Shown piece after piece: positions 9,043 to 22,773 of a DNA stretch of 64,000 nucleotides. This DNA is from Hybos culiciformis (taxonomy: Eukaryota > Arthropoda > Insecta > Diptera > Hybotidae): NCBI GenBank assembly GCA_964007475.1, contig OZ023275.1, forward strand, positions 36,451,381-36,515,380. The letters run 5' to 3'. Numbering within the stretch: the first letter of the stretch is position 1; each line of letters starts with the position of its first letter. Position numbers and translations under genes: made by a program. Below the pieces are notes generated by a model. The model saw nothing but the letters and a program-made list of their open reading frames with translations, did no database searches and had not been told where the DNA came from.

Positions 9043-9060
9043 TGGCGCCCAACGTGGTGC
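9043..9060 (+). other. Primer-binding site for tRNA-Lys
   Basis: TGGCGCCCAACGTGG is complementary to the 3' end of tRNA-Lys, a primer used by many Ty3/gypsy elements. Its place right after the LTR end supports the LTR borders. The match weakens after the first 15 bases. Confidence 0.8.
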
Positions 9061-9110
9061 TAGAAATTTGTTATCCTCAATTCAAACAAATCCTAATTTA
9101 ATTCATAACA

Positions 9111-11559
9111 TTATATAATTTCAAAATTTTAGAAAAATTTTCTTATATACTGTTTATAGGTTCTCGAAAATATATACATTTCGTACATACTTTGTTTGCT
9201 CTTGACAGAAATCTAATTTTTTTTTATTTTAATTCAAAAACTGTACAAAAATTATATATTTATCTTTTACATATAAATCTCATTTAAAACTATTTAATGA
9301 AATAATTAAAACAATTTTCATATTATTATATTATACATAAATAATATACTTCATAATATATACTGTATGTTTTCATTAGAGAAACTTTAATACAAAAATT
9401 TATATGAAAAAGAAAAAAAAATAACAAACTTACAACAATTAATTTGAACAAAAAGGCACTAAGAACCTAATAAAAATTTATCATAAAAATGTCTAACACA
9501 TACAATGTATATATACCTTAAAAAAATATAACATAATTAAGTATTAAAATATAAAAAAAAATGAATAAAAATTAACTTTATTTTGTATCTTTTGTACATA
9601 TGTAAAAATATTGTACATTTAAAAAAATATCTCAAAAGAAAAACTTCACTTTTGCTTTGTTAGTTCTTCTATACAGAAAAAAAAATAAAAAAGGCGCACA
9701 TTATAAAGAGAATATAATATTCTAAAACTCTGAGAATATACAAAGTATGTATAAATATTACCAAAAACTCAACATTATATTCTTATTCAATATATGTATA
9801 TAGTAATCAGAGGAATACATCTAATTGTTATAATATTAAATTGTAATTTTATATTATTTAGAATTTAAGATCGCTTTAGTATACATTATAAAATATAACT
9901 ATAAATTCTTCGAGATTCATATTTTCGAACTTCTTCAATTCCAGACACGAAAATAAAACTGTTTAGAAATATCATTTCAGTTGAAGCTTATTTTATTTCC
10001 ATCAGTTAACATCCTTAAAGTCAGAACAAATAATAATGATGTTTAATTGTTATGTTAAATAATTTTAATATAAACAATTTATACTTTTTATTTTGTGTGA
10101 ATCTGAGAAGCAAAGAAAGAAGAAATCAACAGAATAAAATGAACTAACAAAAGCAATAATAATATCAAGTATAAAATTCAGATAACGATATACCAGCTAA
10201 GTACAATTTTATGGGAAATCTATATATATGTATACAACACAGTAAATATATAAAATACATTTAATATACTACATAATATTTCTATATTTAACTTTATAAT
10301 ATTTATCTATCAAATAAAAGAAATTTTTTTTTTTTTTTTTATAATAAAATGTTCTTCTATATTCTGTTTATATTCACAGAGAAATTAAAATTAAATCAAA
10401 ATAAAAAGAAAATTGATTTTTTGAACTTTTTTATTTTTATAATATTCTGCAATTGATTTTAGAATCAAGTATAATATTTAAATTAGAAAATGGGACTTTA
10501 AAAAATAATAGATTTTTTTTGTATTATTATTGTTATGTTTTCAAATGATACAAAAAATTAAATATTTTTCTTTGAAGAGTTAGAAATTTTCCCTGATTTG
10601 AATTCTCAAAAAAAAAATTTTTAATAAACATTCCTAAAAATAATTTTTTTGAACAATTTCCTATTTGTGATCGAAAATTGTTACACAAATCTTTGTTTGA
10701 TGTCATAGCAAAGTTAATTTAACTTGAATATGAACCTTACATGATTGAATTTTAACACGTTGTTGAGTTTTTCATTTCCTTCTGTTTTATTTCTAACTGA
10801 TGACCTTTTACTGAAGTTGAGCCTTAATGGTCATATTATTTTACTTAAGATTTGAATAACATAATATTTTGTATATAAGTAATTTTCTGTGTATAACTAA
10901 CTATATTATGAGGTTTATAAAGAAATTTGTTGATAAACATATATAATAATATATTTTTATTTTTATTATTTTCCTTAAATTCTTCTTATACAAGACGGCA
11001 AAAAGTTAACATATTTAAAATTTACTGACAACCTCCCTTTTATTCATTAATTCCTTGTCGTCATCAGTTCACGTTCTTTTCAAAGTTCGTTGTTACAGAA
11101 AAAATAAAAAAACAAAAATTAAACAAAATTTATACTAAACATAATAAAAATTGCACATATTCTCTCCTTTATTTTCATGCACATTTTATCACTTTTTTTT
11201 ATATGTACAGTACATATACCTACTATACTACTACTTCTTGTCCATACAACAAGATAAAAAATATAAGAAAATATATAAAAATGATATCCATTTAATATCA
11301 TAAGTTGGCACCCATCGTCCATCACACTACCGCAATTCCACCATGTAGAATTGAATTTTTATTATTTTTTCTGAAATATAAAAAATAAAAAAAAAATAGA
11401 TAAAAAGATTTTCATATTAAAATTTTTTAATATATTGTATGGTATAAACTAGAAGTTTTTATATCGTGTTTTTTTTTTTTTTAAAGCTTGTACTATTTGC
11501 TTTGGTTTTTAACACTGTATTATACAAGTTTTGTTACAAAATCCACAATTTATTAGTTT
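9111..11559. other. AT-rich DNA, no gene seen
   Basis: I see only A/T homopolymers and short ATATA tracts. There is no coding-like frame, no clear repeat longer than about 20 bp and no RNA gene. Confidence 0.5.
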
Positions 11560-11901
11560 CTAATTAACTTCATTTAACGCTTTCCAGATATTTGAAAATT
11601 TATTATTTGAAAGTGTCTTAAGAAGAAACATCTGAATTTCCCAGTTGGTTTCGATAGGAAAATTTTTAATAAATTTATGGGTGAATTCAAGAGGTTTGAT
11701 TTTAACTAAAACAATTGAAATACTTCTGCCGTTCTGTACAAACGTGATATCAATGGAATAATTTATGTCAAATTTCATACTATTTAAACTTTTTTTTTTT
11801 TTGTATGTGTTTGGTTTCATATTTAATTTTGAGTTTAACAATTGAAGATGGAATGCATTGCGATCATAACGTTTAACGAAATTCTTATAATTTTGGATTT
11901 T
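11560..11901 (-). pseudogene. Coding-like fragment of unknown protein
   Basis: On the minus strand one frame is open from 11901 down to a stop at 11560. Its upstream limit is an in-frame TAA at 11902-11904. The peptide has mixed composition with Trp, Asp, Pro and Arg (for example KRYDRNAFHLQLLN and FPIETNWEIQMFLLK), unlike the Phe/Lys-only frames that A/T runs give. A second coding-like stretch (GTNKLIFYHIIFSKKKDLVD) lies just upstream in another minus-strand frame, at about 11890-12080, so the two may be one gene broken by a frameshift or joined by splicing. I do not recognise the family. A decayed gene or an exon of an unseen minus-strand gene are both possible. Confidence 0.35.
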
Positions 11902-12163
11902 TTAAAAATGATAGCCAGTCAACCAAATCTTTTTTCTTAGAGAAGATAATATGGTAAAATATGAGTTTGTTGGTACCGGAATGATGGACAGATATGTAAA
12001 AATTTACGTTACTGCCAATCATGTAGATATGGCTTATATAAAAAAAAATGAAAACAAAACAAAATGTAATAATAATTTATCTGACATTGAACTAAAAATC
12101 AAATATAAGTCATATGCAACTGGCATGCTGCGGACAAATAAATCTCATCTCCAAATTTCATAG

Positions 12164-15100
12164 ATTTTTCATTTATATGTTTTATTCTCTTTTATTCCCT
12201 TTTATATATATATATTTTTATGTAAACGAAAAACAAATTTTTTAGAATCTGGAATTTCTGCTAAAATGTTAAAAATATACCACACGAAAATGTACTTTGG
12301 TTTTTTTTTCCTATATATGAATATAGTTTTTAAATGGTAAAATATATTTCTTTTTTTTTGTTGGATGAAAATTTACAAAAAGAAAAAAAAAAAATATGAA
12401 GAAGGTAAGCAGATAAAGAAGCATAAAAAACAGTTATGCTGTGTAAATTGTAATCATGTTTTTTTTTTTGTATAATTGTTGTAAGGTTTCATTGAATTGT
12501 TGTTAGAAATAAAAAGAAAAAAAAAAATAAACGAAATATACTTATACAACAAACATGTAGGTATAGAAGGTATTTAAATAATATTGTTAAATTACTTCAA
12601 AAATTATTTATTTTAAACTGCTTGGGAGGAGGAAACAGAACCGAAAAGTAATTTTATGTTCCAACCCAAAAAGTCAATTAATATAGAAAAGTTTTTAAGA
12701 GAATTCAATTAAAAAGGAATATTTTAATTATAGAATTACATGTGTATACAGAAATTTTAGTTATGGAAAATCGAAAAATTTTGAGGAGACTACCACAAAA
12801 TATAGTTGGCTTTATATTGCAATGAACAGATTTTTTAAATTTGTTTATCCATCAGCTAGAAAATGATGAGTAAATAGCATTCAAATTATTCTTCAATTAA
12901 TTTAAAGTTGCCGACATGGTACAATTTTTTTTGTCTAGGCTGCAATGTGGTTTAATTGTCATATGTGATATGCCATATTTTGAATAATTTATACCTATAC
13001 CTACGACCGAAAAAGTTAAGGCCTTACTTAAAAAAAACACACTAGTTACCTAAATGATTCCATTTCAATTATATACCTATTTCAATTAAAATTTATTTTA
13101 TATGTAACTTACCCTTCACAATTCGAAATAAATTGGCTTTATTCTTCCAAATTTTATTTCCTTAGAAGGTAAAAAATAATATTTAGAAATAAAAAATTAT
13201 TATATTCTCATAAAATAGAAGAAAATATTTAATAGAATAAAACATCTTGAATTTTTCATTAAAAGTTTCATGCATTTTATTTTTTTTATTTTTTATCATT
13301 TCTCTAACTATCAAAAAAAATAATTCTTAATAGTTGCATAAGAATTTTTTGTATGTTTGTGATTTCTTTTAAAAATGTTTGAACTCTAGACAAAGACTAA
13401 GCGAATACAGAAACGGAAAATGGTTAAAAACTGAACTTTTTAATAAATTTTAACCGACATATTTAGGTTTTAATCACGTTTTTCATACATTTACATCCTT
13501 TGCACTTTACAACTTCCTTTATATTTTATGTTTTACATATTTTTAACCGAATTATTGTTTCATTAATAATCATTTTCAACGCTTTATCCAACTTAATGAG
13601 TATAATCGCTGAAAGAAGTTCGTCTTAAAAATACCAAATTTCATAATTTGGTCCCAAATTCCTTAAATTTTAGTTACCTTTACAATTTATAACTCCAAAT
13701 TTTCTGGATTTATTAGCCCTGTAGTATAATGTCCTTGTTGAGAAATAAATAAAATTCTAAGCAGACGATTTTTTTTATTATTTTATTGAAAAAATAAAAA
13801 AAAAATTTCTTTAAAAGGTAAAATAAAATTTAATGTTTTTGAAGACCTGGAAGCGAAAGAAAAAATTCAATTTTATTTTTTTTTTGCCTGTCATTTCACA
13901 TTTAACTTTTGCCTTTAAAAATATCTGATTTCATATAAATAAAAATTCAATTTAATATTTCGATTCAATGAAATTTCGTGAATCAAATCAGATCAAATAA
14001 TTGTAAATCAAAATCAATACACACAATCAATCTTTAAACAAATGTTTGAGAAAGCAAAATATGTGTACATACATTTATATTTATGCACATATAATTCCAA
14101 CATATATGTATGAAATTCTAAAAAAAAAAATTCACATCAAAAATACCTTTAAATATAACATAAAAATCGCATAAAAACATAAAATTGTAGAAAAACGTTA
14201 TTTCCTTTTTTTTTCCTATTTCTCTTTCCATCACAATTCCTCCTGGGTTAATGATATCTATATTATAAAAATATATACAATACACATAATTTCTTCTGTA
14301 TAGTTATGTATACGCAGTCGAAAGAGACGAAATTTTCTTTGTTTTCCATCACTGTACTAAATGGCAGAAATAGCAAACAAACAAACAGAGGGAAAAATTC
14401 TTCACATGACATATATTGGTTAGACATCTAACAACATATTTTTATTTCATAATAATAATTTTAAGTTCTTTTTGAATAAAAAGTATAAATATGTATACAA
14501 CATATACTTGTATATAATATGCACAACAAGACTAAGGGAAAAAAAATTAGATTGATGTAAAAAGAAGCGGGAAACCAGAATATCTTTTTTTTCTTCACGA
14601 ATGATTTGTCTTTATCATAAAAGCTATTCAGTATTTGGAAAACTAAATTACTACATAAATTAATTTCAAATCCTTGAGTTGACATTCTCGTTCTTTTTCT
14701 ATTATTTTTATTTGGTAAAAAATAAAAAAAAAAAAAGAATGATAAAGTTTGTTAAATTGAATAATAAAAAGTCCGAAAAACTGTACCCAGCAGCTATAAC
14801 AATATCTTTTGTAGTGCCAAGGTAACACTTTCTAGAAGTTAACCCTTTTCCAGAAGAATTAATTTATTTTAGGAATATTAAATTTTTCAGTTTTTCGACT
14901 CAATAGAAAAGACATATTTACCAACTAGAAATTCGAAACTTCATTAATAACATAAGTTTAATTGTTGCTTTCTTGCAAATGTTCCCTTTTTATGTCATAA
15001 ATAAATTTAAAAAGAATAGTAGAAAACTTTAAACAAAATGTATCGAATCTTCTAATTTGTTTCTCCACTTTCACCATACAGAAATGTATTTGTAACAAAT

Positions 15101-18100
15101 TTGAACTGAAGTAAAAATGAATAAAAATATTATGATATTAAATGGTAACATGAAAAGGAAATTTTTCAACAATATTCAGTGCTAGACGAATAGCATACTA
15201 TCATTGAAATGAATAAAATAATATACATTTTTATGTCAATCCAATAAGAGATATTTTTAAATCCTTATATATATTTTTTGTTTTATTTTTTTATTTTTTA
15301 TTATTTTTTTTTTTTTTTCATATTTCATTTTTATTTCAATTTTACTACTTTCAGTTTTCATTTTTGTTTATGTTTTTTACTTATGAATAAATGACACAAA
15401 TATTAAAATAAAGTTATGAACTCAAAAATACATAATTTTTTTTTTGATTCTTTTTCTTTTTATATTTAAAATTTTTCTGTTTGTGAAATATTTTGGTTTT
15501 GAGATATGTACCTATACCTACCTACATATATATATATTAAAAAAAAAACGTAATTAGTGAAATGTATTTCGATTTTCTTATGCTTGATAAGGTTAGATGA
15601 TATAAATGAAAAAATTATTTAGAAATTGAATTTAAAAATATTTAATATTATATTGAAACATTATTTAATAATATTTTCCAGGAATTTTTGAATAAAATTT
15701 CTAAAATTAAACAATTTTAATATTTCCTGGTACCAAAGAAAATAATAAGTGTATATATTGGTGTATCCAAGAAAATTTAGATAAAGTTTAATTGGAACAA
15801 AATATGGTTGATAAAATAAATTTTTTTAATGTATAATAATTATTACGCATCTTTTTTTAACGACAAATTGTTTATTGATCTGTGTCACCAATTCCAGGAG
15901 TCAAATATTGTTCTTACTTTTTATGTTCCTGTACTAACATTTTAGGTGTGTGGTTCAAAAATCTGAAAATGAAGAATAAAAATAATTAAACCAAAACTTG
16001 TAAGACAACAACCTTTGAAAATATTCCTTAATTATATTTAATCCATGTTGTTTGTTTAAAATAAGTTTTGTACTAAATTTAAGGATTGAATATAAAGAAT
16101 TGAAAATTGTCATTGAAATAAGAAGCCTTGTCCTAATATATATTATGATTGGAGAAAAAAAAAATGTTAAAATGGAAAAAAAATTTATGGCCTTGCTATT
16201 TTCTTCTATTTCCTACAAAAATATTTCAAAAAAATGAACATATTACTATGTCGTACTTGTACATAGTATTATATACATAATATTTTCTAACATATTAGCC
16301 ATTATTATTATTCTTATTATAAATTTGTTTTTTTTGCCAAAATTTTTAATCAAAGTTATTGTTTCATCAAAAATTATCATTTCTGTTGCCAAAACTTTTT
16401 TCCTAACTAAAAAAAAAAAAATATTTTTTGTGAATGCAATCTTTTTCACAAAACATGGTTATTTGAAAAAAAAAAAAAAAAAAACTTTTTCTTCATTTTA
16501 TAAAATGTTTGGTTTATTTTCTTTTTTTTCTATAATTTAGCATAGGGTTTTCCTACGTACATAATATAAGGCATATACATAAATGATATATATGAAAATA
16601 TATAAATGAATCGACATAATATACAATGATCTATAGTTTCCACCATTCAGTTGTGATTTTATTTATGTACTGAGTTTATATTACATCAAGGATATTTTTC
16701 CTACCGTTCACCATGTAATCCTATTACATTTTTATATGTGAAAATTTAGCAATGTAATATTTTGAAACATTTTGTTCATTCCAGAACACATGAGAAATTT
16801 TTCGTTAAAATTTAGTCTTGTATGTAGGAAGTAATTTAAGAGCGAATGATTTTATTTTTTAAATTTTTTTTATTTTTTTACGTAAACTTTAAATTTTTTT
16901 TTGTAATTTTTGTGTTTTAATTTTATTTTTCTATAAATTTTCTTAATTTTATTATTAACTTTAATTTTTTTTGAAGCTTCAGTAAGCTTTGAGTTTAAAA
17001 TTGTTAGAGATGGAATAAGGAAATGAAATATATACATAGATAATGTTAAACCCACAAATGATTTTGATAAAATATAGGCATTTTAAATAGTCTCAAACTT
17101 AATTAACGTTTAAAACGCTTTTATTAGCAAAACCCCCAAATTTTGAATAAAAAAAACCTCCATATCCGTCAAATTCAGATTAAAAAAAAATAAATCAAAA
17201 AATAGCCCCCCAATCAAACAATAACAATAATTATACGTTATGCTTAAGTCAGAACTTTATCTAATACAACATTATTTACAATACCACACAAACGACTATA
17301 TATGTGTAATTTAATTCGTTTCTTTTTCTTTACATTTTCAGTTGCCCAAATGATATAATGGATTGGAAAATATATAAAAAAAATAATAATAATAATAACA
17401 ACCATATTCAATGAGATATCATAAATGTATAATACATATGTATGCATTGTGCATACATTGCACATAATTATGCTCAGTTATATCCTACATAGAAGTCATT
17501 GAAAATATTTTTTTTTTTTTGTAAAAAGGATACAAAATGTAGAAGCTTTTATGATATGAATAATAAACAAAAAATCAAAAGTGGAAATGCAAGGGGGATT
17601 ATTTTCTATTTAAATAAGTTTTCTTTCTTTTCTTGTATTTTTGAAAAGTATATTATGTTTGCAAAGGATATTAGAGTTGAAAAAAAAAATAAAATAAAAA
17701 ATTTTCCTGTATAATACATACTATATTCCATATAAGTTTATTTTTATTTTTTAAAGCGAATAGTAACTTCACTACTATTATAGTGTACAATAATGTTAGA
17801 ACAAATTTACAATGAAAATTCATATTATGAAAATTTTATTATTATGAGTTTTATTTGAATTATGATAATCTAATGAAAATAACAAAAACAAATTTTTGTT
17901 TTTTAGTTATCTACAAAATATAATGCTTACAATGTTAATCAGATACCAAATGTGGTATATGAAAATTTTTTTTTTAGAAAATCTTCTTACTATATAATCA
18001 ATATTCATTATTTCCTCTAATTCAAACATGGTCTAATTTTCACATTAAGATTATAGTTTAAATTCCGTATCTATAATAAATGGAAAATTTAATTGAAGGT

Positions 18101-21100
18101 TCCTTTATTTCTGGTTACAAAAAAAAAAAAATTAAACTAGAATAGAATAATTTGTAACAACAATCTTGAAACATAATTATTGTATCTACAATTAAAATTA
18201 ATTAAGAAAAAAAAATTTTCATAATAACTACCAATTTACATAGTTAGTTAAGATTTAATTAATGAGCTTTCGAATTTTTTTTTTTTTTGATAAAAATAAA
18301 TGGGAAGGGGGAATAGAAACAATAATTTTTTAATTTTCTAAATAAAAATTTCTCTTATATCTATACATTTTTAATTTATATAAATTTGATTTGCTCGCCA
18401 AAATGAATATAATGTACATCACATCCAATTAATTGAGAGTCTAATAAGGCTTTATTGTGCTTGTGAAATTTTTTGTTTGTATATATAATATATTTACTAC
18501 ATAATATATTTATGTTATTTATGAATGAATTTTTTTTTTTTTTTTTTTCATGTTATTTTCAAACATTTTTTTTTTCATTATAACTCTCTTGGTTAATATA
18601 ATTTTATTCATTTTTTTTTTGTTTCCATATTATTATTTTGCTTTTTGAAATAATATTCTCTTTGAAAATGTGAAAATGTGTACTTTCAAAATAATATTAA
18701 AAGAAAAAATATATATATATATTATAATACCTATATAATTCTCATAAAAATGTGATGATTTCGTTTTGCTATTAAAAAAAAAAAATAATAATTTTTATTT
18801 TTACTTCAGCATAAAAATAAAGTACGTACGATGTTACTACGTAAATTTCAGATACACTCTTTTTCTTGCTTTTCTATACCAGATGTATTTTGTTTATACA
18901 TATATATATATATATATATATATTTAAAATGTGACGTTAAATCACGTTCATAGTTATACGTTATAAATATAATTTTACGTCATTTTCATTTTATTATAGA
19001 TTGGTATTATTATTATTATTATTATTATTTTATTTTTATTATCAATTGTTATTATATAGGTATAGTATTATTTTTAACTTATAAAAATACAGGTAGGAAG
19101 TTGGCAAAATATCAATTTAACTGCTGTTGGAACAATATATAGAAGAAAAAAAAATAAAAATAAATATAATATAAAATTTATTTTTAATTTTTATTTGAAG
19201 TAGATAAAAAAAAAATATATTATTACCAATAACAAAATAAATTCTGATTCAATATTTTCTTGAAAATGAATCATCATAAGGAAGTTAAATTTTATTTAGA
19301 TTTTTTATTTATTGTAATTATTATTTTAGTTTCTATACCTAATTACAATATTTTCATTAGTTTTAATAGTGTGTTTTAGAGATTTTTAATAATAATAAAG
19401 TTATAATTTAAACTTATTTCAATAATGTAAGTTTAGTAGTTGTCAGAAATATATATGGGAGCCAATAAAATTAAAAATATTTATTAAATATTTATATCTT
19501 ATACTATACATCTGTAATTTTGGATAATGGTGGGAGAAATGTAAAATTATCACTACTTCACATTATTTTATAATTATATATAAAATTCAAATCAATTTCA
19601 GTCTGTTTAAAACTTTTTAAATACATATAATTTTACTTCCACGAATCCATTCGTAATACATATATTTTATGTTTAAGAAATAATATTATTATATTGAAAA
19701 AGAATAATATAAACTTATATTAAACACCCATATTTTTTTTTTTTTGTTCTTATTCAAGAAATATTGTCTCATTATAGAAATCTATTAATAATGATTATCT
19801 AATAATGGTCATAAATGTATTAATTATATATATGCGATATTAATAAGAAAATATTATTAAGAAAATCACGAAAACTCACTCTAATACATACATACAAATT
19901 TGTTGTGGTAAGTCAAACAAAAAAAAAATTCATACGAAAATTTCTTATAATTCCTGAATACAACTTTCAATTTCCACCTGAATTATAAAAATATAAAACT
20001 TAAATCTTTTAAGCCAGTTGAACTTATAAACCACAACCTAAATGTTTTATTTTATTTTTTGTTTTTTCATTATATTATTATTCCCTGTGTTTGCAGTATC
20101 CTCTGTATATATCTACATAAACTTATCTTCATACGTATGTACTAATAAAAATTTTTTAAATTATGAAAAATTTTAAGGGGAGCGAATTTAAAAGAAAGGA
20201 ATTGAAAATATTTACCCTAAAATTTTATACTTGAAATTTTTTTTTTATTTTTTTTTTTATTTCAGTTGTACATTTTTAAGGACTTCTTTTATATGGCATC
20301 TTTTTAAGGATTTCTGTAGTTACTATTTATTGGATTCAAAGCTCATTTGAGTTAAATTTAAAACATTTTTTTTCAATGAATTATTTTTAACGAAACTAAA
20401 GAAATAAGATTAAAATAGACCCTAGCTTGACAAGTACAGAGTTCATTAAATTTAAATAATTTAAAATATCAGTATTATTATAATAATTTTTTTTAATAGA
20501 CTCCGTCATCTATTTTCTTGGTTTTTTTTTGTATAAACTAAAAGTTTACTTTAATAAACTTCTAAAAACATTATATTATTAAGATTAATCAAAAATCGAT
20601 AATTTTCCAAATTTCTGTCAGAAACTTATTTCACTAGAGAACAGCTTTTTGCTATCGTAAGAAAATAGTAAAATTGAGAAATTATATAATTTCAAAATAT
20701 TGTTTTTATTAGAACTAAGAAAATTCTGAATAATAATAATAATAATGATAATAAGTATATGTAATTCTGAATATTATTTTATCCAATATTTAAACTTTAA
20801 AAGTATTATATATAGGTATTTTAATATATAGTTATATTGCAAAAATTGCATGATGTGTATCTACAATATAATAAAATAAAATTATGTACAGATGTTAATA
20901 TTTATGTACAGTACATATATATGATATATACTTAACAATGCACATACTTAGTTATAACATAAAATAAAATGTTTCCCTTAAGAAAATTTAGGTATATGTA
21001 TATATCACACTCCTATATTATTATTCTTTTCATATACAACAAGTCTGCTGGATGTATAGAAATGGAAATTATGCATATAATACTTTTAATGTGTATATAT

Positions 21101-22773
21101 TATTATATACTTATATTTATGTGTTTATAAATATTACGAGAAGAACTTTTTAGTTAATTCATTATTTAAATGTAATGAAAAATGAGTTACTCATTAACAA
21201 AAACACTGATTATCTGTATAACTATAATAATGTTGTTGTTGAATATATATTTACGTACGTATAAGAAACTTATCGTATTATTAAATTTATTATTATTATT
21301 TTTTTTGTAGAAATTTAAAGCTTGATAAAAATATTATGCTTCACATAATTTTCATAATTTCAATTATTAAATAATTTATTTTTACGTTGAAATATGAAAT
21401 TTTCAAATTTTTTTTAAATTGTGGAGTTAAACTTCTGAAGTTTTATAAATTTTAAATTTCGGAATAAAAATGTCGAATTTTATATTAAAAAATAAAAAAA
21501 TTATTGCTCCGACATGTGTCTTATATTTTTTTGTTATGTGAAAATGAAGTTATTAAACAAAATATTTAATTTATTATTAAGTTGTTAGATTTTTTGTGTA
21601 TAACTTCATTTTTATTTTCATTAAAAATTAAAAATTTAACAATAGAAATTTATTTGTGATATGTACCTGCGAGAATAAGAGTATAAATTAAATAAAAAAA
21701 ACTTCCTTTATACATAATTTATAACCCTGTTTGTTTATATTTTATATATATTATTACTGGGTGAAATCATTAAATTATGACATTTTTTGTTTTCCTCGTA
21801 ATTTTCAAATTCAAAATAAAATTTGATGAAGGTATATAAATTAATTTCAAATAAAGCATTTTCATTAAAATTTTCATATACAAATATAATGTATGTAGTT
21901 ATAACATTGATTTTGCAATCAAGCCAAATTTCATTTACCATTAAATATGTTGGTGTGTAGATTTGAAATGTTGGTGGAATTGTAAAAAATTTAAATTTTG
22001 TCATTCTTATATAAATTAACAATATATAAAATATACAAATACACACAGATATTTTGCTATAGAAAAGCAGAAATTTTGAACTAATTAGACATTAATTAAA
22101 TATTTGTATTACCATAATCTGTAAAACACTGTATATTATGTGGCAAAATATATTTTTGAAAATTTTCTACTTTTTGTAAAACATAATTTTTCGTTTTAAT
22201 TCTCTAAAATTTATTCTTGACCCTCGGCACACAAAAGACTTTTAATAGGAATATATTTTAATAGATCACCTACTTATTGCGGATTCTAGTAAGCCTTCAT
22301 AGTAATTAGTCTCTATATTTATCTCGTCGCAATGTCATTTATAGCCCTGAAAATAAGATTCAAGGTGCCAACAATTTGTTTTGTTAAAATGAACAATGGA
22401 TTAGTTACAGAAATTTTCAACCGAAGGTAGAATCAAGTTCATATACCACCGAATTTCAAATTTTATAGAATGTATAATATCTACAATTTTCATCATTATC
22501 TCACGTCAACAACTATACCACTATACCGTGAAATTAAATTTCAATGCTAAATATTTTAATAATAATGTTGAGATAACAAAATGTTTACATATTTATTGAA
22601 ATTCTATATATTTTCATATATATGTATTTCAGTTTGATGTCATTCGTTTCTACGAATCCTAGTATTCTGTAAATATTAAAAACATCAATGCGTTGAAGTA
22701 AAAAAAAATATATAAAATTTTTAATAATGTATTTTCAAAAAAAAATAAATTATAATTTTTTGAAATTATAAAA
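12164..22773. other. Large AT-rich region with no convincing gene
   Basis: About 10 kb of A/T-rich DNA. It holds microsatellites such as an (AT)n run at about 18897-18924 and (ATT)n at about 19006-19029. A minus-strand open frame of 103 codons at 21735-22046 is longer than most chance frames here but is rich in Ile, Asn, Phe and Lys and has no recognisable motif; I give it low weight. No tRNA, LTR or TIR was recognised. Confidence 0.5.
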
